DNA of 39,037 nt, taken from NCBI GenBank assembly GCA_030653435.1, contig JAURZI010000032.1:1-39037 (forward strand), in the 5' to 3' direction. Within the stretch, counting starts at the first letter, position 1. Each line of letters begins with the position of its first letter. The notes beneath the pieces were generated by a model. The model saw only the letters and a program-made list of their open reading frames with translations, had not been told where the DNA came from and made no database searches. Below, piece after piece: positions 18,164 through 27,614 of this stretch. The DNA is from Methylovulum sp. (GTDB lineage Bacteria; Pseudomonadota; Gammaproteobacteria; Methylococcales; Methylomonadaceae). Position numbers and translations under genes: made by a program.

Positions 18164-21100
18164 ACAACGCGCAGACCACACCTTGGGAATCCCAGTTGCA
18201 ACGCCTGGCATCCAGAGCGCTAGGCCAGCAAGCCGCCACCGGCCTGTTGCAAAAATACCGTGCAGTATTGGCTACCGAATACCAGACGCTGGTTTCGCCT
18301 CGTTACGGCTTACAAGATTTGCTGCAACTGGAGCAGATCGACGCACTGGAAGACCAGCGCGTCAGCTTGCTTAAACCTTGCCAACACATAGCGCACTACC
18401 GTTTGCATTTTTATAGCGGGCAGGAACGTTATCTGGATGAATATATTCCGCTGCTGGAAAATATGAGCCTGCGCGTCATGGACCATGTGCAGTTTCGCGT
18501 GACGGTAGCTGGCATGACGCTGTTTATCAAAAGTTTCACGATTAAAGTCGCCAAAACCCAGCATGCGCCCCTGCCTGTGTTACGCAAACGCATACTGGCA
18601 ACCATACAAGCCGTCATGGACGGCAAGGTCGAAAACGATGCGCTCAATAAATTAGCCGTATTGACCGGCATGGCCTGGCAGGATATTGACCTGCTTCGGG
18701 CTTATCGCAATTATTATCTGCAACTGGGCCATCACACGTCCAAAGCCAGCGTGCACCATACCTTAACCAACAACCCGGACATTGCCCGCTGTCTGTTCAA
18801 TTATTTTGAAGCGCGGTTCAGGCCGGAACCGGCTTGGGATGACCCCATGCTCAGGGAAGAACAAGCCTTAGTGCCGTTGCGCTTGCAATTGTTGTCCGCC
18901 ATGTCATCGGTGTCCGACATTAATGATGATCGTATCTTGCGTACCCTGTTCAACCTGATTGACGCCACGGTACGCAGCAATTTCCATCTGCGCCGCAATC
19001 GGCCCGATTATTTTATCGCCTTTAAAATTAACAGCCTGGGCGTAATTGATATGCTCGCGCCTAAGCCGCAGAACGAGATTTACGTGCATGCCGTGGATAT
19101 GGAAGGCATACATTTACGTGGCGGCAAAATTTCCCGTGGCGGTATCCGCTGGTCGGACCGGCCCGATGATTTCAGGACAGAAATACTGGGGTTAATGCAA
19201 ACCCAAATCAGCAAAAACGCATTGATTATCCCGACGGGCGCCAAAGGCGGTTTCGTAGTCAAGAAAAACAGTTCGAAATATGACGTCAAAGAGGCGGGCA
19301 AACAAGCATATATCCGACTGATGCATGGCTTGCTGGACTTGACTGATAATTATGGTGACGACAACGAGGTCGCCAAGCTTGAAAATATCGTGGCCTACGA
19401 TGATCCCGACCCTTATCTGGTGGTCGCCGCAGACAAAGGCACGGCGCAATTTTCCGACATAGCCAATGGCGTTGCTGCGGAATACCGGTTCTGGCTGGCT
19501 GATGCCTTCGCCAGCGGCGGCTCGCACGGCTACGACCACAAAGCCTTAGGCATTACCGCACGCGGCGCATGGGAATGCGTCAAGCGTCATTTCCGTGAAC
19601 TGGGCAAAGACATACAAACAGAACCGTTTACCGTTATCGGTATCGGCAGCATGGACGGCGATGTCTTCGGCAATGGCATGTTGTTGTCGCCGTGCATCCG
19701 TTTACTGGCGGCCTTTAGCGGCCAGCATATTTTTATCGACCCGAATCCGGCTGACAATGATGCGGCGCACAATGAACGCAAACGCTTGTTTGATTTACCG
19801 GGCTCCAGCTGGAACGATTACAACCGCACGTTGATCTCCGCCGGCGGCGGCGTTTATTTACGTTCGGACAAAGACATCCCGATATCCGCTGAAGTGAAAA
19901 AATGGCTGGGCATACGTTATCCGTCGCTGGACGGCGAATCCCTGATACGCCACCTGCTGGCTGCATCCGTCGAGTTGTTATGGCTAGGCGGCATCGGCAC
20001 TTACATTAAGGCCAGCACCGAAAAACATGAAGAGGTCGGCGACCGAAGCAACGATAATGTGCGTATAGACGCCGCCGACTTAACAGCGCATGTGGTCGGT
20101 GAAGGCGCCAACCTGGGGTTTACGCAAAAAGCCCGTATTGAATATGCCTTGCGTGGTGGACGTATCAATACCGATGCCGTCGACAATTCCGCCGGGGTCG
20201 ACACTTCCGACCATGAAGTCAATTTAAAAATCCTGCTGACCGGCTTGCAAAAACAAGCGCTTATCACTGACTATCAGGCCTTGTTTACCGGCATGACCAG
20301 CGCTGTCTGCTCGCTGGTGTTGGCCAATAATACCGCGCAAAGCCTTTGCTTGTCACTGGAACAGCTGCGTTGCAAAGATAACGCAGGCCAATTCCTGCAA
20401 CTGGCCGAACGCCTGGAAGCCGGCGGATTCCTTGATAAAGCCGTTGAATCGTTCCCGCAAAACAAGGATGTTTTGGCCCGTCCGGGACAAACCGTCACCC
20501 GCCCTGAACTTGCCGTGCTAATGGCGGCGGCCAAAATGTATTTGACCCAACAGATAGAACAGCAGACAGCCATGCTGCAAGAAGACTGTTGCCAATGTTA
20601 TTTGCGGGCCTATTTCCCTGAGCAGATCACCGCGCAGTATAACGACAACCTACCAAGCCACCCTCTGGCCAAAGAAATAAAGGCTACCCTCATCAGCAAC
20701 AGGATTATCAACCAGGCAGGGTGCGGCTTTTTAAATCTAACCGATAACGGCTCTACAAACCTGCTCGACGCGGTCGGCTGCTACTTGGCTTTTGACCGGG
20801 TTGTGGACGGCGATGCACTGCGCCATGCGGTTGCTGCGCTGGATAATAAACTAGCCGCAGACCAACAATACCGGTTATTGTTGGTCATTGAAAAAGCGCT
20901 ATTAGATTGCTGCCGTTGGGCGCTGCTGCACAACAAAAAAATATACCCTGATGCACAGACAATCAGCCGATATGGCCGTCATTTAACCGATTACGGCGCT
21001 TATCTTATGCAATGCGGCGCAATCGGCGGCACACAGCTGCGGGAAGTTAACCAACAGGATGGCGTACCTGATGAACTGGCACAAAAAATACTGATTGTTT

Positions 21101-21507
21101 CCTGCTTAACTGATTTTCCGCTTATGGTTGCGCTGGCAGAAGAAACCGCACAGCCGGTCATAACCATCCTGGCGCTGTTCAATGAAACCATGCAGTATCT
21201 GGGGCTAACCACCATAATTGGGCAATTGGCAACAATACCGGCTCACGACCGCTGGGCACAAAAAGTATTGTTCGATGTGCAGGAGGCTATCAAACACACG
21301 GTAAGCCTGATCGTCAAAAACATAGTATCCGGCCAACTGCCAAGCTGCGCTGATTATTTCAACCCGCCCCTACAAAAGCAGAAAATTCGCCAATACCAAC
21401 GTATCCATCAGGACATCAGTAATACCTTGCCGGTCAGTTTACTGGCATATGTCGCCTTGATGAAAGAGCTGGAAAAATTGGTGGATAAAGAGGCCCAGCC
21501 TACTTAG
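18160..21507 (+). CDS. gdhB: NAD-specific glutamate dehydrogenase, large bacterial type, N-terminally short
   Basis: The enzyme oxidatively deaminates glutamate to 2-oxoglutarate and ammonia with NAD. The catalytic core is plain: SRGGIRWSDRPDDFRTEILG and TQISKNALIIPTGAKGGFVVKK (about residues 335-370; parts given as GGIRWSDRPDDFRTE and PTGAKGGFVVKK), ADKGTAQFSDIAN, then GIGSMDGDVFGNGML and DPNPADNDAAHNER. The C-terminal helical region (about 720-1115) is complete to TRPELAVLMAAAKM and beyond. At 1115 residues it is roughly 450-500 shorter than the 180-kDa type. It starts where that type has its PIFENMGL-like segment (here PLLENMSLRVMDHVQF, about residue 90) and so lacks most of the N-terminal regulatory part. 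The ATGA overlap with the ATPase gene implies coupled translation. Confidence 0.88.
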   Translation: MNNAQTTPWESQLQRLASRALGQQAATGLLQKYRAVLATEYQTLVSPRYGLQDLLQLEQIDALEDQRVSLLKPCQHIAHYRLHFYSGQERYLDEYIPLLENMSLRVMDHVQFRVTVAGMTLFIKSFTIKVAKTQHAPLPVLRKRILATIQAVMDGKVENDALNKLAVLTGMAWQDIDLLRAYRNYYLQLGHHTSKASVHHTLTNNPDIARCLFNYFEARFRPEPAWDDPMLREEQALVPLRLQLLSAMSSVSDINDDRILRTLFNLIDATVRSNFHLRRNRPDYFIAFKINSLGVIDMLAPKPQNEIYVHAVDMEGIHLRGGKISRGGIRWSDRPDDFRTEILGLMQTQISKNALIIPTGAKGGFVVKKNSSKYDVKEAGKQAYIRLMHGLLDLTDNYGDDNEVAKLENIVAYDDPDPYLVVAADKGTAQFSDIANGVAAEYRFWLADAFASGGSHGYDHKALGITARGAWECVKRHFRELGKDIQTEPFTVIGIGSMDGDVFGNGMLLSPCIRLLAAFSGQHIFIDPNPADNDAAHNERKRLFDLPGSSWNDYNRTLISAGGGVYLRSDKDIPISAEVKKWLGIRYPSLDGESLIRHLLAASVELLWLGGIGTYIKASTEKHEEVGDRSNDNVRIDAADLTAHVVGEGANLGFTQKARIEYALRGGRINTDAVDNSAGVDTSDHEVNLKILLTGLQKQALITDYQALFTGMTSAVCSLVLANNTAQSLCLSLEQLRCKDNAGQFLQLAERLEAGGFLDKAVESFPQNKDVLARPGQTVTRPELAVLMAAAKMYLTQQIEQQTAMLQEDCCQCYLRAYFPEQITAQYNDNLPSHPLAKEIKATLISNRIINQAGCGFLNLTDNGSTNLLDAVGCYLAFDRVVDGDALRHAVAALDNKLAADQQYRLLLVIEKALLDCCRWALLHNKKIYPDAQTISRYGRHLTDYGAYLMQCGAIGGTQLREVNQQDGVPDELAQKILIVSCLTDFPLMVALAEETAQPVITILALFNETMQYLGLTTIIGQLATIPAHDRWAQKVLFDVQEAIKHTVSLIVKNIVSGQLPSCADYFNPPLQKQKIRQYQRIHQDISNTLPVSLLAYVALMKELEKLVDKEAQPT

Positions 21508-21839
21508 CTTAGGCAATCCCAGCGCAATAATAAGTCCCGCCATGGCCGAAGCTACAGCCATTAACTTTTATTAACCCGTTATATCGACTATAATTTGCAG
21601 GCTTGGAACCGGCTATTAAAGAATATCAATGTGGACTCGTGCTTTATCACCTTGGCTGGACTACGGCGGATACGCTGTAGAGCAATCCAGCTGCATATCA
21701 TAACTATACGGATTGCTCTCTTTAAAATTAACAGTGATCCCAGGAATCTGTGGCTCTGCCTGCGACCTTAACCCCTGGACTAAGAAGTATCATTATTTTT
21801 TATGACCTACCCTTTATACCTTAACTTAAGGAACATATT
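21508..21839. other. Intergenic gap before ompA-family gene with a 10-bp inverted repeat
   Basis: No ORF is supported. The notable structure is a perfect inverted repeat, AGAGCAATCC (21679-21688) and GGATTGCTCT (21710-21719), with a 21-base spacer, followed by CTTTAAAATTAA. It could end the gdhB transcript or, if the ompA promoter lies upstream of it, form part of a long ompA leader. The ribosome site AAGGA precedes the ATG at 21840. Confidence 0.4.
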
Positions 21840-22901
21840 ATGCTAAAAAAACACATATTGGCCGCTGCCACATTGACCGGCCTAGGTATTTTACCGTTAG
21901 CTCAAGCCGAAGAGCCGCAAGATAACAGATGGTACGTCGCGCCGTTCGCGACGTTTATCAACACCGGCGGTGACCGCGGCGCCCAGGATGGTTGGGGCGG
22001 CGGCATGGGCGTCGGCAAAATGATCGACAAACATTTCAATGTCGAGCTGAAAGGCTTTTACCAGGGTTTTGACAAAAAACCTGGCGTAAATGGCGACGAA
22101 TGGCAACTGACCGGCGCCACTGCCGATGTCCAGTATTTCTTTACGCGTAAAGCCTTCGCGCCTTATACCGTCATCGGCCTTGGCGGCATGAACACCAGTG
22201 CCAACAAAACGGAAGCAGCGTCCTTCATCGGCGAAGCCGGTGCAGGTTTTACTTATGAGCTGCACGATAACTTCCTGTTACGCAGCGATGTGCGTTACCG
22301 CTATAACCACAATTTCGACGCTACCTTTGGCCGTAACACCGATCAATTTAGCGACATGACCGTCAATCTCGGCTTTGTGGTCCCTTTCGGGCCAAAACCC
22401 AAAGCGGTAAAATTTGAAATGCCTGCGCCTGCACCCACGCCTGCACCGGCAGCGCCCGATTGCTCGACGCTGGATTCCGATGCCGACGGCATCAACAATT
22501 GTATAGACCAATGCCCTTCAACCTTGAGCGGCAGCAAAGTCGACAACCAAGGCTGCCCGGTCAGCCTTGAACTCAAAGGTGTAAACTTCAAGTACGATTC
22601 AGCCGAATTGACGCTGAATGCGATGGGCATACTCGACACCGTCGCGGCAAACCTTATCAATTACCCTGAAAAAGACGATATCGAAGTGCGTGGTCACACC
22701 AGCAGCGAAGGCAGCGATGCCTACAACATGAAGCTGTCACAAAGACGCTCGCAATCCGTAGCCGATTATCTGGCGATGAAAGGCGTCAGTAACCGTTTGA
22801 CGGCAAGAGGTTATGGAGAAAGCCAACCGATTGCTGATAACAGCACCGAAGAAGGCAAATCGCAAAACCGTCGCGTTGAATTGATCTGGATGGGTAATTA
22901 A
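21840..22901 (+). CDS. OmpA-family outer membrane protein
   Basis: The 353-residue precursor has a signal peptide ending PLAQA-EE (about residue 24). An eight-strand barrel region follows (about 30-185), with alternating aromatic strands such as RWYVAPFATFI, FNVELKGFYQGF and FAPYTVIGLGG. A proline/alanine hinge (PAPAPTPAPAAP) leads into a thrombospondin-type-3-like calcium motif with a cysteine pair (DSDADGINNCIDQCP). The C-terminal OmpA peptidoglycan-binding domain (about 235-353) contains NFKYDSAEL, VRGHTSSEGSDAYN, LSQRRSQSV and NRRVEL. The protein ties the outer membrane to peptidoglycan. It stands alone, with a strong terminator downstream. Confidence 0.92.
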   Translation: MLKKHILAAATLTGLGILPLAQAEEPQDNRWYVAPFATFINTGGDRGAQDGWGGGMGVGKMIDKHFNVELKGFYQGFDKKPGVNGDEWQLTGATADVQYFFTRKAFAPYTVIGLGGMNTSANKTEAASFIGEAGAGFTYELHDNFLLRSDVRYRYNHNFDATFGRNTDQFSDMTVNLGFVVPFGPKPKAVKFEMPAPAPTPAPAAPDCSTLDSDADGINNCIDQCPSTLSGSKVDNQGCPVSLELKGVNFKYDSAELTLNAMGILDTVAANLINYPEKDDIEVRGHTSSEGSDAYNMKLSQRRSQSVADYLAMKGVSNRLTARGYGESQPIADNSTEEGKSQNRRVELIWMGN

Positions 22902-22930
22902 ATCTTGCCTGTCCCCTCGCAGTAACTGAG

Positions 22931-22958
22931 AAACCCGCCTTTACGGCGGGTTTTTTTT
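22931..22958 (+). terminator. Intrinsic terminator of the ompA-family gene
   Basis: The perfect stem AAACCCGCC (22931-22939) and GGCGGGTTT (22945-22953) has a five-base loop and is followed by an uninterrupted T-run to 22958. It lies 30 bases after the ompA-family stop and separates this gene from the secretion operon. Confidence 0.92.
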
Positions 22959-23198
22959 ACGGACGGATAAATTGGAGTCCAGCCAAGCTGCGAAGAACCC
23001 TACCCGACGTTTTTACGTTAGCCTCCCTCCAGAACCGACAGCAAGACATCCCAATCGGGCATTCCGAGGGCTGTTGACTTAACAGCTTATTTTGCATCCT
23101 AGCCAGTGCGGTATGGATTGCTTCAGCACTCATGTTGTAGAATTACCGCTCAACGAGCCTTTTACCGGGCTTGTTTTTTATTAATCAGGAAGTCTACT

Positions 23199-24908
23199 AT
23201 GCGTTTACCTGCTTCAGAGCTCGCTCAAGCCATCCATCTTTGCCGCCAATCATTCCAGTCCGCCGCTATTTTCAGCCTGTTCATCAACCTGCTGATGCTG
23301 TTCCCTTCCATTTACATGATGCAAGTCTATGACCGCGTGCTAGGCAGTAGCAGCACATCGACTTTGCTGATGTTGACCTTGCTGGCAGTCGTGTTGTTTG
23401 CCATGCTGGGCGCATTGGAATGGGTGCGTTCGCAAATATTGATACGGGTAAGCGCACGCTTCGATGTATTGCTTAACGAACGGCTTTATCGGGTGTTGTT
23501 CAGGCAATCTCTGGTAAGCGGCGGCAAGACCAGCGCACAACCTTTAGGCGACTTGCTGGTTTTGCGGCAATTTCTAACCGGTAACGGCTTGTTTGCATTT
23601 TTCGACGCACCTTGGTTACCGGTCTATATCGGCTTACTGTTCCTGTTTCATTATACCTTCGGCATAGTCGCCATCATTTCTGCCATCCTGTTAATTTTAC
23701 TGGCCATTTGGAATGAACGCGCCACCCATGACGATTTGGAGCAAGCCAACAGGGTTTCGGTGGAAAGCTCCAATATTACCGCCCGTAACTTACGGAATGC
23801 CGAGGTCGTCCACGCCCTGGGCATGTTGCCGGACTTAATGTCGCGTTGGAAAGAAAAGCAACAGCGTTTGATTATGCTGCAAGCGACCGCCAGCGAAAAA
23901 GCCGGTTTGATTGCCGCCTTATCCAAAACCTACCGGCTTACGATACAGTCGCTGGTGCTGGGCCTAGGCGCGTGGTTGGCCATTGAAAAACAAATCAGCC
24001 CCGGCCTGATGATCGGCGGTTCTATTCTGCTGGGTCGTGCCTTAGCGCCTATAGACCTGATGATAGGCAGCTGGAAGCAGTTTTTATCGGCACGCACGGC
24101 TTATGAGCGGCTCAATACCTTATTGGCGCAATTCCCTCCCGAAGCCGAACACATGCCCTTGCCCGCACCCAAAGGCGCGCTCCGCGCCGAACAAGCCGTG
24201 GTTGCGCCGCCCGGCTCCAAAGTGGCGGTGCTCAAAGGCCTTAATTTTACTATTGAAGCAGGCTCCTTTGTTGCTTTGATAGGCGCCAGCGCTTCAGGCA
24301 AATCAACCCTTGCCCGTGCCTTGCTGGGTATCTGGCCGGTTGCCGGTGGCGCCATCCGTCTTGACGGCGTCGATGTGGCGCAATGCGAGCGTAGCGCTAT
24401 CGGCGCTTATATCGGCTATTTGCCGCAAGACGTGGAACTGTTCGACGGCTCTATCGCCGACAATATCGCCAGATTTGGCGAGCTGGATGCCAATAAAGTT
24501 GTCGCGGCCGCGCAAGCCGCAGGCGTACACGAGATGATCCTGCATCTGCCGCAAGGTTATGACACGGAAATTGGCAGCACGGGCGGCGTGCTATCAGCCG
24601 GACAAAGGCAACGCGTAGGCCTGGCCAGGGCGCTGTATGGCGACCCGGTGCTGGTCGTACTGGACGAACCCAACTCAAACCTTGATGACCAGGGCGAACA
24701 AGCCTTAGCCCTGTCGCTATCACGCATTAAGCAACGGGGCTGTACGGTTATCGTCATCACCCATCGCGTAGGCATTTTAGGTCTGGTGGACAGGATTATG
24801 GTCTTAAACGAAGGCTTACTGGTTATGGACGGGCCGCGTGACGAAATCCTGGCAAAACTCAACCAACGCCTACCCCAACCTGCCATGCCCCACGCACAAG
24901 GACAGTAA
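23199..24908 (+). CDS. Type I secretion system ATPase/permease (PrtD family)
   Basis: This inner-membrane ABC exporter powers type I secretion. The ATG at 23199 (MRLPASELAQ, with CAGGA upstream) is preferred; a frame open from 23106 adds 31 non-homologous-looking residues. The 569-residue protein has an N-terminal six-span region (about residues 20-290) with FPSIYMMQVYDRVLGS, typical of PrtD/AprD exporters, and no C39 peptidase domain. The nucleotide-binding domain follows: Walker A GASASGKST, Q-loop GYLPQDVELFDG, signature LSAGQRQRVGLARAL, Walker B VLVVLDEPNSNLD and the H-loop VIVITHR. It leads an operon with the HlyD and TolC genes. The substrate is not encoded here. Confidence 0.92.
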   Translation: MRLPASELAQAIHLCRQSFQSAAIFSLFINLLMLFPSIYMMQVYDRVLGSSSTSTLLMLTLLAVVLFAMLGALEWVRSQILIRVSARFDVLLNERLYRVLFRQSLVSGGKTSAQPLGDLLVLRQFLTGNGLFAFFDAPWLPVYIGLLFLFHYTFGIVAIISAILLILLAIWNERATHDDLEQANRVSVESSNITARNLRNAEVVHALGMLPDLMSRWKEKQQRLIMLQATASEKAGLIAALSKTYRLTIQSLVLGLGAWLAIEKQISPGLMIGGSILLGRALAPIDLMIGSWKQFLSARTAYERLNTLLAQFPPEAEHMPLPAPKGALRAEQAVVAPPGSKVAVLKGLNFTIEAGSFVALIGASASGKSTLARALLGIWPVAGGAIRLDGVDVAQCERSAIGAYIGYLPQDVELFDGSIADNIARFGELDANKVVAAAQAAGVHEMILHLPQGYDTEIGSTGGVLSAGQRQRVGLARALYGDPVLVVLDEPNSNLDDQGEQALALSLSRIKQRGCTVIVITHRVGILGLVDRIMVLNEGLLVMDGPRDEILAKLNQRLPQPAMPHAQGQ

Positions 24909-24913
24909 CCATC

Positions 24914-26254
24914 ATGAGTAAATTTAATAAAGTCATCGACACTTCCGACATCGACATCAACCGTTTTGCTGACGACACCCCGATCCGACGGGTGGGCTAT
25001 GTCATGGTCATCCTGATGTTCGGCTTTTTTGGCGCGTGGTCTTTTTTGGCTCCGCTAGGCAGCGCCGCATTGGCGCCGGGCAGCGTCACGGTGGAAGGTT
25101 ACCGCAAGACCGTGCAGCATCTTGAAGGCGGCATAGTCAAAGCCATCCATGTCCGTGACGGCGACACCGTCACTAAAGGCCAGGTGCTGGTGGAACTGGA
25201 AGACACCTCATCGCGCGCGCAACTGGAAACCCTGCGCGGACAATTGTTCGCGGCCCTGGCCCGCGAAGCCAGGCTCATTGCCGAAAGGGACGGCAAACCG
25301 ATAGTCAGCTACCCGTCTGCGTTGACAGACGAACACGACGATCCGCGTGCATCGGAAGCCATCCGCGTCCAGGATCAGTCTTTCGCCATCCGCAAACATT
25401 CCCGTGATGGCGAAATAGACATCCTGAAAGAGCAACGCATGCAGCTGTACGCCAAGATCGAAGGCATCAGAGCGCAAAAAGCCAGCCGTAACAGCCTGGC
25501 AAATTCCTTCAATAAAGAATTGAAAGACTTCCGCGCCATGCTTGAGGAAGGCTATGTTGAAAAGCAAACCGTCACCGAATTGGAACGTCGTCTGGCGCAA
25601 GCCCAGGGCGACGAAGGCGATTTCACCGCCAATATTGCCACCGCACAAACCCAAATCAGTGAAATTGCGTTAAAAATCCTGCAAATTGAAAAAGAATTCC
25701 AGCGCGAAGTCATCGATGAGCTAAGCAAAGTGCAGGCCGAGCTGTCGGAATTGCGCGAAAAAACCCAATGGCTGGCCGACACCGTGACTCGCACCGTCAT
25801 CAAAGCGCCGGAAGCGGGCATGGTGCTGGGCTTGACTACCCACACGCTAGGTGCGGTCATCGCGCCGGGCGGGCATATCCTCGACTTGGTGCCGCAACAG
25901 GAAAAACTGCTGATCGAAGCGCAGGTGTCGCCGAACGATATAGACCGTGTCCATATCGGACAAACCACCGGCATCCGCTTCAGCGCGTTTAAAAGTGCGC
26001 AAACGCCCAAGGTTGAGGGCCGCTTGATAGCGCTGTCCGCTGACCGGCTGACCGACGAAAAAAACCAGACCAGTTATTATCTGGCCCGCGTCGAAGTGGA
26101 TAAAACCGGATTAGCTGACCTGCAACAACGAGGCCTGATACTCTTGCCAGGCATGCCCGCCGAAGTGTTGATCAATACCGGCGACCGCACTTTTTTTGAA
26201 TATCTGATGCAGCCACTCAGCAATATATTCGCCCGTTCCCTGATTGAGGACTAA
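24914..26254 (+). CDS. HlyD-family periplasmic adaptor (PrtE family)
   Basis: The membrane fusion protein bridges the ABC exporter and the TolC channel. The 446-residue protein has one N-terminal membrane span (VMVILMFGFFGAWSFLAPLG, about residues 30-49). A lipoyl/barrel-sandwich half-motif follows (LEGGIVKAIHVRDGDTV), then a long coiled coil from about residue 90 to 290, rich in Glu, Gln and Arg. The returning half-motif is VIKAPEAGMVLGLTTHTLGAV, and the C-terminal beta-barrel part holds PNDIDRVHIGQ and LLPGMPAEVLI with INTGDRTFFEYLMQPL. It starts five bases after the ABC gene and ends four bases before the TolC gene. Confidence 0.92.
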   Translation: MSKFNKVIDTSDIDINRFADDTPIRRVGYVMVILMFGFFGAWSFLAPLGSAALAPGSVTVEGYRKTVQHLEGGIVKAIHVRDGDTVTKGQVLVELEDTSSRAQLETLRGQLFAALAREARLIAERDGKPIVSYPSALTDEHDDPRASEAIRVQDQSFAIRKHSRDGEIDILKEQRMQLYAKIEGIRAQKASRNSLANSFNKELKDFRAMLEEGYVEKQTVTELERRLAQAQGDEGDFTANIATAQTQISEIALKILQIEKEFQREVIDELSKVQAELSELREKTQWLADTVTRTVIKAPEAGMVLGLTTHTLGAVIAPGGHILDLVPQQEKLLIEAQVSPNDIDRVHIGQTTGIRFSAFKSAQTPKVEGRLIALSADRLTDEKNQTSYYLARVEVDKTGLADLQQRGLILLPGMPAEVLINTGDRTFFEYLMQPLSNIFARSLIED

Positions 26255-26258
26255 CGCC

Positions 26259-27614
26259 ATGTACCGCACCATTTTTGCATTGCTATGCCTGGCCTCCCAT
26301 TCAGCCGCACAGGCAGGAGCCGACGACCTGATGTCGCTATATCAACGCGCGGTACTGGCATCGCCGGAACTCAACGGCAGCGAATATGCACTGGAAATTG
26401 CCAAAGCCCGCGAAGACCAGAGTTTCGGCAAATTACTGCCGCAAATTAGCGTGATAGGCAACTACTCGCTCAACCGCTTCCATAGTGACAGAGCCAATAA
26501 TGGACAACCCGGCACGATCGATTACCCCGGTACCCGCGCCAGCATCAATCTGCAGCAACCACTCTTTGACTTGCAAGCCTATTTATTGATGAAAAGCCAG
26601 CAATCACTGACCTCGCAAAGCGAAGAGGAACTGCTGGCCGCGCATCAAAAGCTGATTGCCGATCTGATAGACCGCTATATGGATGCGTTGGAAGCCGCCG
26701 ATAAAAGCCAGATCATCAGCGCCGAACTCAGCGCCACCGAAAAACAACTTGAACGCGTACAAGCCATGCACGCCCGCCAATTGGCCATGGTAACCGATCT
26801 TTATGAATTGCAGGCACGTGCCGAGACGCTACGCACCAACCTGATAGACAGCGATAACGATGCCCGTATCGCGTTGGAAAAGCTGCGCGAATTGACCGGT
26901 GATGCGGTAACCGGTATCCAGCCCGCACGTTTAGATGCCGTGCAACCGCCGCCGGAAGGCAGTATCGACAGCTGGGTAAGGCAAGTCGGCCACATCAACC
27001 CGGAACTGCAAGCGCTCAAACACGCCGTAGAAGCCGCCCGCCAAAATATTTCCGCTTACCGGGCCGGGCATCTGCCGACCCTTCAACTGCAATTAAGCGG
27101 GGTATATAGCGACACGTCCTACAACAACCAACAATCGCCACCTTTCGATGTGGGCACCGCAGCCATCCAAGCCACCGTGCCGCTTTACGAAGGCGGCATC
27201 ACCAGCGCAAGGGTCAGGGAAGCCGAAGCGCGTAAACGGCTAAGCGAAGCCCAACTCGAACAAAAACTGCGCGAACTGGAAAAACTGGCCCGCGCCGCTT
27301 ATCTGGACATGGCAACCTCCCCCGCGCGCAGCTTAGCCACCGACCGACAACTGGCCGCCAGTGAAAAATCCAGGGATGCCATGAAAAAAGGCTATGAATT
27401 GGGCGTTGCGACTATCGTCGATGTGCTGGATGCGGAAAAACAGCTTTCCGAAGCACGCAAAGTACAACGCCAAGCCCGTTATCGCTATTTCAAGGCCCGC
27501 AGCACACTGTTCTATCAAACCGGCAGACTGATAGGCGTAGAGCTAGCGCAATTGAACCAATGGCTGATACCGGCCATCCCTGCAACAAAAACTAAACCTT
27601 CACTAAAACTCTGA
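26259..27614 (+). CDS. TolC-family outer membrane channel (PrtF-like)
   Basis: This is the outer-membrane exit duct of the type I system. The start is the ATG at 26259, behind a GAGGA site at 26245-26249; a TTG at 26244 would overlap the HlyD gene and is not preferred. The 451-residue precursor has a signal peptide (MYRTIFALLCLASHSAAQA). It then shows the two OEP repeats of long helices and short strands: SLYQRAVLASPELNG and LPQISVIGNYSL in the first, INPELQALKHAVEAA and LPTLQLQLSGVYSD in the second, and VPLYEGGITSARVREAE. YELGVATIVDVLDAEKQL is the closing TolC signature. Confidence 0.92.
   Translation: MYRTIFALLCLASHSAAQAGADDLMSLYQRAVLASPELNGSEYALEIAKAREDQSFGKLLPQISVIGNYSLNRFHSDRANNGQPGTIDYPGTRASINLQQPLFDLQAYLLMKSQQSLTSQSEEELLAAHQKLIADLIDRYMDALEAADKSQIISAELSATEKQLERVQAMHARQLAMVTDLYELQARAETLRTNLIDSDNDARIALEKLRELTGDAVTGIQPARLDAVQPPPEGSIDSWVRQVGHINPELQALKHAVEAARQNISAYRAGHLPTLQLQLSGVYSDTSYNNQQSPPFDVGTAAIQATVPLYEGGITSARVREAEARKRLSEAQLEQKLRELEKLARAAYLDMATSPARSLATDRQLAASEKSRDAMKKGYELGVATIVDVLDAEKQLSEARKVQRQARYRYFKARSTLFYQTGRLIGVELAQLNQWLIPAIPATKTKPSLKL

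Noticed and set aside
26244-26258. TTG start for the TolC-family gene
   Set aside because: It overlaps the HlyD gene; ATG 26259 has a well-spaced GAGGA site and gives a clean signal peptide.
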